Translations under genes and position numbers: made by a program
Part shown: positions 1 to 5,117 of the stretch, one piece after another
Layout: every line of letters begins with the position of its first letter
How positions within the stretch are numbered: position 1 is the stretch's first letter
The notes under the pieces: model-generated
Databases searched by the model: none
The model's input: the letters and a program-made list of their open reading frames with translations, nothing else
Told to the model about the DNA's origin: nothing
Source: Thermodesulfobacteriota bacterium
GTDB lineage: Bacteria; Desulfobacterota_D; UBA1144; Nemesobacterales; UBA2774
Length of the DNA stretch: 5,366 nt
NCBI GenBank assembly: GCA_039028315.1
Contig: JBCCIH010000167.1
Span: 1-5,366, forward strand
Direction: 5' to 3'

Positions 1-686
1 TAATTTTCATTGATAGTAAGAAGCATATTATCGTGATGACGCCAGCTAGAAAGCTTATAAGGCCCTACAGTCACTATGTTTTCTGGCTCAGTCCATCTTA
101 TACCGTGAGCCTCCACAATGTCTTGCCGCATTGGAAATGTGGACATAAATACAAGCAAGCTAGGGAAGTATGAGGCCTGTCTTCTTAGCTTTACTTCAAG
201 CGTTTGGTCGTCTAGTGATTTTACGCCCACTTGGTCCGGGTCATCAATTTTGCCGGTGTTGTATTTCTCAGCATTATCAATGTCATACAAAAAATATGCA
301 TAGTGACCCCCTGTCGCAGGGTTAAGAATACGCTTCCAAGAGTATTCAAAGTCCTGAGCTGTAAGCGGCTGACCGTCAGACCATTTAACTCCTTCTCTAA
401 TCATAAAAGTATAAGTTGTACCGTCTTCACTTACTTCCCAGCTCTGTGCAAGAGCTGGCTGAGGCTCTAGGCTTTCATCGAATTTAGTTAATCCCTCCAT
501 CAAGTTATTAAGTACTGTGTAGGAGGTACTGTCCATTGCAAGTGACCAATCTAAAGTTGGAGGTTCATTGCCAATATTTACATTTATGGTTGTTTTAGGC
601 CCCGCCTCGTCAGGTGTGTTGTCATTAGTTGTACACCCTAATAAAATGAACACGAATAAAACTGCTAGGTAATATCTTTTTCTCAT
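1..686 (-). CDS. ABC transporter substrate-binding lipoprotein, OppA/DppA type (SBP family 5), 3' end off the window
   Basis: The first 228 codons are present; the gene continues beyond the left edge. The start is an ATG at 684-686 with AAGGA at 694-698, about 7 nt upstream. Residues 1-18 form a lipoprotein signal: basic MRKR, a hydrophobic stretch, then the lipobox LLGC with Cys18 as the lipidated residue. Thr at +2 does not give the Asp inner-membrane retention signal known from enterobacteria. From about residue 33 the protein follows the SBP_bac_5 pattern: INVNIGNEPPTLDW, then GLTKFDE, LEPQPALAQSWEVSEDG and TYTFMIREGVKWSDGQPLTAQDFEYSWKR split across residues 65-119, and VGPYKLSSW near 207-215. 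In this family such proteins bind peptides, or sometimes other solutes, and deliver them to an Opp/Dpp permease. No permease or ATPase gene is visible; they may lie to the left. The gene starts 17 nt after the ABM gene, so the two are probably co-transcribed. The family call is firm; peptide as ligand is inferred. Confidence 0.93.
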   Translation of the reverse strand, partial: MRKRYYLAVLFVFILLGCTTNDNTPDEAGPKTTINVNIGNEPPTLDWSLAMDSTSYTVLNNLMEGLTKFDESLEPQPALAQSWEVSEDGTTYTFMIREGVKWSDGQPLTAQDFEYSWKRILNPATGGHYAYFLYDIDNAEKYNTGKIDDPDQVGVKSLDDQTLEVKLRRQASYFPSLLVFMSTFPMRQDIVEAHGIRWTEPENIVTVGPYKLSSWRHHDNMLLTINEN

Positions 687-703
687 TAAATTATCCTTAT
701 TAT

Positions 704-1006
704 CTATGATATTTTAGTCTCACTTTCTATCTCGTATGAAATTAGGCTAGGCTCCCCCTCGATTAGATCAGTTACATTCTCTGCGAATTCTTTAAAATGT
801 GGTTCGCCAAAATGAAGATCCAAATCCTCTCGACTTCTCCATTTCTCATAAAAAGTAAAAGAGTCTTGGTCAAAAGGATCCTGAAGAAATTCGTAGATTA
901 TGCAGCCCTCTTCATTTCTTGATTGAGGTATCGCATTTTGTGCAAGCCCGATCAACTCCTCTCTGAACTCTGGTTTGGTTTTAAATTTAGCTATCAGTAT
1001 GAGCAT
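704..1006 (-). CDS. ABM-domain (antibiotic biosynthesis monooxygenase / YgiN-like) protein
   Basis: This 100-residue protein is a single ABM ferredoxin-like domain, the usual length for the family. It opens with a beta strand (MLILIAKFKTKP), continues with a helix at about 12-29, and then has the family core: NEEGCIIYEFLQDP at 31-44, FTFYEKW at 50-56 and a helix with H65 and H70 (LHFGEPHFKEF). Members are small, usually dimeric, cofactor-poor cytoplasmic enzymes; characterised ones oxidise quinols or polyketide aromatics, while many have no known substrate. The start is supported by a strong AAAGGAGAA Shine-Dalgarno at 1010-1018. The gene is divergent from a CMD-family gene across 108 nt, and a peptide-type binding lipoprotein follows 17 nt downstream. 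A quinol or other redox role is inferred from the family only; the substrate cannot be read from the sequence. Confidence 0.88.
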   Translation of the reverse strand: MLILIAKFKTKPEFREELIGLAQNAIPQSRNEEGCIIYEFLQDPFDQDSFTFYEKWRSREDLDLHFGEPHFKEFAENVTDLIEGEPSLISYEIESETKIS

Positions 1007-1009
1007 TCG

Positions 1010-1018
1010 TTCTCCTTT
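1010..1018 (-). promoter_or_regulatory. Ribosome binding site of the ABM gene
   Basis: Read on the minus strand this is AAAGGAGAA, a near-perfect Shine-Dalgarno ending a few bases before the ATG at 1004-1006. It fixes the start of the ABM gene. Confidence 0.75.
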
Positions 1019-1039
1019 ACAAAATTAAATGTAGACCGT

Positions 1040-1068
1040 AGTATAGGCAATGCTAATTATACTTAAAA
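1040..1068 (-). promoter_or_regulatory. Candidate sigma70 promoter for the ABM-SBP transcript
   Basis: On the minus strand there is a TATACT -10 box (bases 1040-1045), preceded 17 nt upstream by TTTTAA (bases 1063-1068), a weak -35 match at three of six positions. Transcription would start near 1033 and give a leader of under 30 nt ending in the strong ribosome binding site. The spacing is right, but the -35 is poor, so this is a tentative call. Confidence 0.4.
1058..1063 (+). promoter_or_regulatory. Candidate -10 box for the CMD-family gene
   Basis: TATACT on the plus strand would give a start near 1070 and a leader of about 45 nt. The best -35-like sequence, TAGACC at 1032-1037, is 20 nt away, longer than normal, so the promoter may need an activator or may not be real. 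This box mirrors the minus-strand TATACT at 1040-1045. Confidence 0.3.
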
Positions 1069-1102
1069 GTGAGATAAACTAAATTTACGAATGTTATTAA
1101 TT

Positions 1103-1110
1103 TAGGAGGT
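1103..1110 (+). promoter_or_regulatory. Ribosome binding site of the CMD-family gene
   Basis: TAGGAGGT is an almost full-length match to the anti-Shine-Dalgarno, 4 nt before the ATG at 1115. It decides the start. Confidence 0.8.
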
Positions 1111-1114
1111 ATAT

Positions 1115-1498
1115 ATGTCTAGTGAAAAATATGAAAAGGGACTTTTAAAGTTAGAGGAAATCTCCCCTGGCGCAGCCGATAGAACAAAGGCAAGTTTGGA
1201 AGATATAGCGCCCGATATGGTGAAATATTTGATGGAGTTTGTATTTGGCGAAATATCCTCACGCCCTGGGCTCGATATGAGGGCGCGTGAGATTACAGCA
1301 GTGGCATCACTTGCAAGCTTGGGAACAGCTCCTAACCAATTAAAAGTTCATATTAAAGGAGCACTAAATTGTGGCTGTACAAGAGAGGAAATAGTTGAGG
1401 TATTAATGCAAGTTTTAGTATATGCCGGTTTCCCAGCTGCGCTTACAGGGCTCAGATTAGCAAAAGAAGTATTTAAAGAAATAGACGAAGCGTCCTAG
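1115..1498 (+). CDS. Carboxymuconolactone decarboxylase (CMD) family protein, PcaC-like
   Basis: The protein has 127 residues, the length of classical single-domain 4-carboxymuconolactone decarboxylases. An N-terminal helical arm (about 1-40) leads to the CMD domain: FGEISSRPGLDMRAREITAV at 44-63, the SLASLGTAPNQLKVHIKGAL segment with H79, and the signature TREEIVEVLMQVLVYAGFPA at 89-108. PcaC decarboxylates gamma-carboxymuconolactone in protocatechuate breakdown, but many family members have other or unknown roles, and no pca genes are visible here. It lacks the CxxC of peroxidase-active AhpD-type members; instead two cysteines sit as C-G-C at 86-88, after the His. It is divergent from the ABM gene and ends 3 nt from the convergent porin gene. 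The family is confident, the reaction is not. Confidence 0.92.
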   Translation: MSSEKYEKGLLKLEEISPGAADRTKASLEDIAPDMVKYLMEFVFGEISSRPGLDMRAREITAVASLASLGTAPNQLKVHIKGALNCGCTREEIVEVLMQVLVYAGFPAALTGLRLAKEVFKEIDEAS

Positions 1499-1501
1499 GC
1501 T

Positions 1502-2962
1502 TTATATATTAACGCCCATCTGAAACCCGACAACTAGGGCATTTGGAATATCACCTGTACCGCCTGGTTTAATTACATATTGTATGTCAGGCTGTATGTT
1601 AAGCCATGGGGTGAGCTGAATCTTATACATCCACTCAAGGACCATCTCAAAATCCTCAGTCCCTGTAATTTCTGATGTTAGAGTAAACTCTGTTGGGGAG
1701 ATTTTTGTTGACGAAATTTTATTTGAGTATTTACCATAAACAATCGCAAACCCGGCATAATCATTATTACGCCCTGGTATAAGTCCTTTATATACAACGC
1801 CGCCGTTCATAAAAAATGGGAAGGTGTTTATCTCACTATCGGGTGCAAAAAGAAGAGACACGAACGGATGAAGACCTTGATCCGTCCGGTTACCAAGCTG
1901 ATCTTGTTCCCTGTATATCATTTGATCAAGCAAAATGTAAAATCCGTAATTTCCATCTTTTGGTGAATCGGGATCGGTAAAATTTGTAAAATCACCGCTT
2001 TGGTAGTAACCACCTATTTTGTAGTTTCCAGGAAGTCCTGTTGAGTTAAGGTAAGAATTTAGATGATAGCCAGCCTCAGCTATTACCAAATAAGGGCCGT
2101 CGAAACCAAAGTCTGCTCCATGGTGTTTATTTTTAGTCCTATCTGGGTTTGCATTGTACACTCCGGACATAATGTAGGAGTTTTTGGTCGGTCTGGTTTT
2201 TATCCGAGCGCCCCATGTGGCATTAGGATAAGCTGAGAAACCAACATTAAAAAATATACCGACCGGGTTACCATCAATTCCGTTTTGCACAAATAGCCAA
2301 TATAGTGGGGAGGATAAAAACTCATCTCCACCAGCGATGCGCCCAAAACGGATATTTAACCTGTGGCCGAAAAACGCCTGCTGGTAGCTTAGATCAACAA
2401 GCTTAAATGTCCGGCCGCAGCATAGCTGAGCTACATCAAAAGTGTTACCTATATCTCTCTTGGTTAAACTTTTTCCACTTCTCTGAGAGGCTGAAATATG
2501 AAAACGCCCGCCATGCCAGCCAAAGAGCTTTCTTGTGTGAACTAATAAATCGAGGCCTATATTATGGAAATAGGCAAAACCTTTTCTTTTGCCGCCAACC
2601 GGGTTGCCCTGCACATCGGCCATATAAGTCATCGTCGGTACAATACCTTTATTTCTTAGTTCAGTTCTAAATCCTCCCCAGTCTCCTGTTAAGAATTTTC
2701 TTTTGAATATTTCTTGGTCCTTATTTCTTATAAATATGTCACTGAATTCTCTAACTGAAGGATAGTTCTCAATTTCGAAAACGAGATTGGGAAGTAAATC
2801 TCTGTAGTAGTAAGGCACGCTCTCTGTATACTCAACATAGTTTGGATCAAGTCCAGCTGCAACGGGTATATCTTCCTCAAATTGTGCTTGAGAATAACCT
2901 GCAAATATGAAAATAATGCACAAAAAAAACCATATAAAATTAATGAATATATTTGTCCCCAT
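1502..2962 (-). CDS. Carbohydrate-selective porin, OprB family
   Basis: This 486-residue protein matches OprB-family outer-membrane sugar porins. Residues 1-26 are a Sec signal with a long hydrophobic core and a likely cut after SQA (24-26). The hallmark LTGDWGGFRTELRNKGI is at 91-107. Alternating beta-strand sequence follows to the end, with typical OprB blocks such as FHNIGLDLLVHTRKLFGWHGG (132-152), YQQAFFGHRLNIRFGRIAGGDEF (193-215) and the last strands at WLNIQPDIQYVIKPGG and ALVVGFQMGVNI. The family forms a 16-stranded channel for glucose and related sugars. The gene begins inside the TAATG overlap with the upstream sugar symporter gene. It has no clear Shine-Dalgarno (ACTGGCAA precedes the ATG), which suggests translation by coupling. 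Oddities are a roughly 64-residue segment before the TGDWGG motif, a signal n-region without Lys or Arg, a Cys-Cys pair at 181-182 and a final Ile where barrels usually end in Phe. Confidence 0.9.
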   Translation of the reverse strand: MGTNIFINFIWFFLCIIFIFAGYSQAQFEEDIPVAAGLDPNYVEYTESVPYYYRDLLPNLVFEIENYPSVREFSDIFIRNKDQEIFKRKFLTGDWGGFRTELRNKGIVPTMTYMADVQGNPVGGKRKGFAYFHNIGLDLLVHTRKLFGWHGGRFHISASQRSGKSLTKRDIGNTFDVAQLCCGRTFKLVDLSYQQAFFGHRLNIRFGRIAGGDEFLSSPLYWLFVQNGIDGNPVGIFFNVGFSAYPNATWGARIKTRPTKNSYIMSGVYNANPDRTKNKHHGADFGFDGPYLVIAEAGYHLNSYLNSTGLPGNYKIGGYYQSGDFTNFTDPDSPKDGNYGFYILLDQMIYREQDQLGNRTDQGLHPFVSLLFAPDSEINTFPFFMNGGVVYKGLIPGRNNDYAGFAIVYGKYSNKISSTKISPTEFTLTSEITGTEDFEMVLEWMYKIQLTPWLNIQPDIQYVIKPGGTGDIPNALVVGFQMGVNI

Positions 2963-4341
2963 TATTTGCCAGTCTTTAAAAGTTTTTCCTCTATCTCTTC
3001 GAGAGTTCTGCCTTTGGTTTCCGGAACGAGCTTCCAGACAAAAATAAATCCGATCACCCCGACAAATGCATAGAGCCAGAAGGTATATGATGGCCCGATA
3101 GCTTGAAGTAGTGTTAGGAAAGTAAATGACACAATGAGATTACAGCCCCAGCTCGTCATTGAGGCAATGCTCACGGCCCTACCTCTAATGCTTAGAGGAA
3201 ATATCTCTGTCATCATGAGCCATGGTATAGGTCCGAATGAAAAAGCAAAACAGGCTATATATATCCAAACTGAAATAACAGTTATTGTGGATTCACTTGT
3301 TGAGGAGGCACCTTCAGTAATAAATGCAATGCCTAGAGCTGTAAGAGCTAGGACCATTCCTATTAACCCTGCATACATAAGAGGCTTTCGCCCAATTTTA
3401 TCTATCAGCCAAATGGCTATGAACGTTGCCAGCACATTTACAATTCCTACGCTAACTGTTGCCCAAATTGCAGCTTGAGACGATTCCATTCCAGCGTCTT
3501 TGAATATTATAGGTGCGTAGTAAATAACAGTGTTTATTCCCACAAACTGTTGAATTATAAATAGTCCTACTGCTACCGTTAAGGCAACGCTCACGGGGTA
3601 TTTGATAAGATCAGCAAAGCTTCCTTTTGATTCAATGGAAATTACATCCTCTATTTCTTTTAATCCTTTTTGGGCTTCATTTGTATCACCGCTGTATATT
3701 TTTATCAGGATATCCTGAGCTTCATCTCTTCTGCCCCTTTGAATTAACCACCTCGGGCTGTAGGGAAGCCCGAACATTCCAATCAATAACACAATTGCCG
3801 GTATAACACTGCTGCCAAGCATAAGCCGCCAGTTTCCTGAGGCGGTAAAAGCGCTGTCGACAAAATATGCTGCCAAAATTCCTACAGTGATCGCGAGTTG
3901 AAATAAGGTGACTAGACTCCCTCTATACTTTGCAGATGAAATCTCAGCAATGTAGAGCGGGGCTGATGCGGAAGCGCCTCCAATTGCAAGACCTACTATT
4001 AATCTAGAAATTGCAAGACTATATGATTCAGGAGCTACTGCAGAACCGACCGATCCAACAATATATAAAACAGCTGCAAGTAAAACTGTTCTTTTTCGTC
4101 CCAAAGAATCAGCAAGAACGCCGTTTAGAAGCGCTCCTATAACGCCTCCTACTAATACCATTGAGACTACAGTTTCTTTTCCTATTGTTATAAGCTTGAA
4201 CTCTTTAGCAATAAACTCCAATGCTCCGCTAATGATCCCGGTATCATAGCCTGCTAATAGACCTGCTAATGCAGCTATAATAGAAGCAAATACAACTATA
4301 GAGTTCATTTTTTGGCTTGATTCATTATTTGTGTTGGGCAT
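2962..4341 (-). CDS. MFS sugar/H+ symporter of the sugar porter family, GalP/AraE/XylE-like
   Basis: A complete 459-residue transporter with 12 predicted membrane helices and every sugar-porter signature: GYDTGIISGAL in TM1 (31-41), DSLGRKR (78-84), PLYIAEISSAKYRG (128-141), PYSPRWL (194-200), QQFVGINTVIYYAP (264-277), DKIGRKP (314-320), GPIPWLMMTEIFP...RGRA (370-389) and PETKGRT (440-446). By family alignment from memory, D33 and R113 correspond to the proton-coupling pair of XylE. Q148, Q264, Q265, N270, N302 and W374 correspond to sugar-binding residues. I infer proton-driven uptake of a hexose or pentose across the inner membrane. TM5-TM8 read closest to GalP/AraE. Two pocket positions differ: Ala30 where LLFGYD normally has Phe, and Ser397 where GalP/GLUT1 have Asn and XylE has Gln. 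The start at 4339-4341 has AGAGG 11 nt upstream and a strong promoter. The porin gene follows with a one-base overlap. The exact sugar is unknown. Confidence 0.95.
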   Translation of the reverse strand: MPNTNNESSQKMNSIVVFASIIAALAGLLAGYDTGIISGALEFIAKEFKLITIGKETVVSMVLVGGVIGALLNGVLADSLGRKRTVLLAAVLYIVGSVGSAVAPESYSLAISRLIVGLAIGGASASAPLYIAEISSAKYRGSLVTLFQLAITVGILAAYFVDSAFTASGNWRLMLGSSVIPAIVLLIGMFGLPYSPRWLIQRGRRDEAQDILIKIYSGDTNEAQKGLKEIEDVISIESKGSFADLIKYPVSVALTVAVGLFIIQQFVGINTVIYYAPIIFKDAGMESSQAAIWATVSVGIVNVLATFIAIWLIDKIGRKPLMYAGLIGMVLALTALGIAFITEGASSTSESTITVISVWIYIACFAFSFGPIPWLMMTEIFPLSIRGRAVSIASMTSWGCNLIVSFTFLTLLQAIGPSYTFWLYAFVGVIGFIFVWKLVPETKGRTLEEIEEKLLKTGK

Positions 4342-4367
4342 GAAATTCTAATCCTCTGGCTGTTCCC

Positions 4368-4397
4368 ATTATAAGCTTTTTTGCAAAATAAAGTCAA
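4368..4397 (-). promoter_or_regulatory. Strong sigma70 promoter of the symporter-porin operon
   Basis: On the minus strand TTGACT (bases 4392-4397) and TATAAT (bases 4368-4373) are separated by 18 nt. This is five of six plus six of six consensus matches. Transcription would start near 4361 and leave a leader of about 20 nt with AGAGG before the symporter ATG. This is the best promoter in the window. Confidence 0.75.
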
Positions 4398-4398
4398 C

Positions 4399-4419
4399 AG
4401 CAATATTCACTATTGTGCT
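4399..4419. repeat. Imperfect inverted repeat just upstream of the sugar-operon -35 box
   Basis: CAATA (4401-4405) and TATTG (4411-4415) flank TTCAC; the arms extend to AG and CT if a 2-nt insertion (TG) is allowed. The site ends 1-2 nt from the -35 hexamer of the sugar operon, a normal place for a repressor or activator site. The arms are short and AT-rich, so chance is possible. No regulator gene is in the window. Confidence 0.3.
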
Positions 4420-4431
4420 ACTTAATTAATT

Positions 4432-4453
4432 GCCCAAAGTGCCCACTGGCCCA
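4432..4453. repeat. Three GCCCA direct repeats between the divergent promoters
   Basis: GCCCA occurs at 4432-4436, 4441-4445 and 4449-4453, at 9- and 8-nt steps, a GC-rich island in AT-rich intergenic DNA. It could be a regulator-binding cluster: it covers the expected -35 region of the rightward promoter and lies about 35 nt upstream of the leftward -35 box. It has no counterpart elsewhere in the intergenic sequence. Confidence 0.35.
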
Positions 4454-4475
4454 ATTGCTGTGTTTTGGCTATAAT
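4447..4475 (+). promoter_or_regulatory. Candidate promoter of the SYLF lipoprotein gene
   Basis: A perfect TATAAT -10 box lies at 4470-4475, with a poor -35 (TGGCCC, 4447-4452) at 17 nt. The expected start near 4482 gives a leader of about 46 nt. The weak -35 overlaps the last GCCCA repeat, which fits an activator-dependent promoter but does not prove it. Confidence 0.5.
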
Positions 4476-4511
4476 AAAAGCATCAGGCGGTCTGGTACTA
4501 AATAACTAATT

Positions 4512-4523
4512 CCTCTCGGAGGT
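4512..4523 (+). promoter_or_regulatory. Ribosome binding site of the SYLF gene, within a small potential hairpin
   Basis: GGAGGT (4518-4523) lies 5 nt before the ATG at 4529 and fixes the start. The upstream CCTC (4512-4515) can pair with GAGG (4519-4522) across a TCG loop and so cover the Shine-Dalgarno. The stem is only 4 bp, so any effect on translation would be modest. Confidence 0.6.
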
Positions 4524-4528
4524 CATTT

Positions 4529-5107
4529 ATGAGAATATTGAGTATTGTTATATGTTTTGTATTAGTGGGTTTGTTAGTTGGCTCTTGCGCGAGGCCCAAA
4601 GGTGATACGCCTGCAGAAAAAAGGGCATTCGTTCTTCAAATGAAAGACAATGCTCTAGCCAAGCTCTATGCACAAAAGCCATATGCAAGGGATGTTGTAA
4701 ATAAATCCGCCGGATATGCAGTGTTTAGCAACTTCAATACCCAGCTATTAATTGTAGGATCCGGAAACGGTTACGGAGTGGCCGTGGACAACTCAAACGG
4801 CAATGAGATTTTTATGAGAATGGCTGAGGGAGCAGTTGGTCTTGGAGTCGCATTTAAGGATTTTGAAGAGGTTATTGTTTTTAATAATAAAGAGATCTTC
4901 TACAACTTTATAACTGAAGGCTGGAACTATTCAGCACAAGGTGATGCTGTGGCAAAATATGATGATGATGGTGGCGCTGCGACAGGTGAGGTGCCGCTCA
5001 ATTCCGACGTTGTGGTTTTTCAAATGACAAAAGACGGCATAGCTCTAAGGGCTACAATCGGAGCATCAAAATTCTGGATCGACGATGATCTAAATAATCC
5101 TAACTAG
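4529..5107 (+). CDS. SYLF-domain (YSC84-like) lipoprotein
   Basis: A 192-residue secreted lipoprotein. Residues 1-20 are a lipoprotein signal ending in the lipobox VGSC, with Cys20 as the lipid anchor and Ala at +2, which predicts outer-membrane sorting by the enterobacterial rule. Residues from about 55 to 186 form a SYLF domain: KSAGYAVFSNF at 59-69, a Gly-rich stretch GSGNGYGVAV at 77-86, MRMAEGAVGLGVAFKDFEEVIVFNNKE across 96-122, and ALRATIGASKFWI near 172-184. SYLF domains bind lipids in eukaryotic proteins (YSC84/SH3YL1); bacterial lipoprotein members are widespread but mostly uncharacterised, so a role at the periplasmic face of the envelope is inferred. There is no SH3 or FYVE partner domain. 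The gene has a good ribosome binding site, and a membrane protein gene follows 10 nt downstream, so the two probably form an operon. Confidence 0.88.
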   Translation: MRILSIVICFVLVGLLVGSCARPKGDTPAEKRAFVLQMKDNALAKLYAQKPYARDVVNKSAGYAVFSNFNTQLLIVGSGNGYGVAVDNSNGNEIFMRMAEGAVGLGVAFKDFEEVIVFNNKEIFYNFITEGWNYSAQGDAVAKYDDDGGAATGEVPLNSDVVVFQMTKDGIALRATIGASKFWIDDDLNNPN

Positions 5108-5117
5108 TATGTAGAAG

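Noticed and set aside
118..470. Two plus-strand open frames (118-303 and 231-470)
   Set aside because: They lie antisense to the clear binding-lipoprotein gene, overlap each other and show no recognisable family.
1482..1501. Possible terminator GACG-AAG-CGTC between the convergent CMD and porin genes
   Set aside because: A 4-bp stem with a 3-nt loop and no clean T run on either strand is too weak; only 3 nt separate the stop codons and I see no convincing terminator.
2407..3073. Plus-strand open frames at 2407-2670 and 2882-3073
   Set aside because: Both are antisense to the porin gene (the second also reaches into the symporter gene) and lack ribosome binding sites or family signatures.
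3134..3478. Plus-strand open frame of 114 codons
   Set aside because: It is the antisense shadow of membrane helices of the symporter; reverse complements of hydrophobic coding sequence often stay open.
3740..3765. PYSPRWL in place of PESPR in the symporter as a sign of lost function
   Set aside because: Bacterial GalP/AraE-type proteins also vary at this second position, so it is normal family variation.
4446..4460. Sigma54-like TGGCCC...TTGCT
   Set aside because: The GG-to-GC spacing is far shorter than the fixed spacing needed for -24/-12 recognition.
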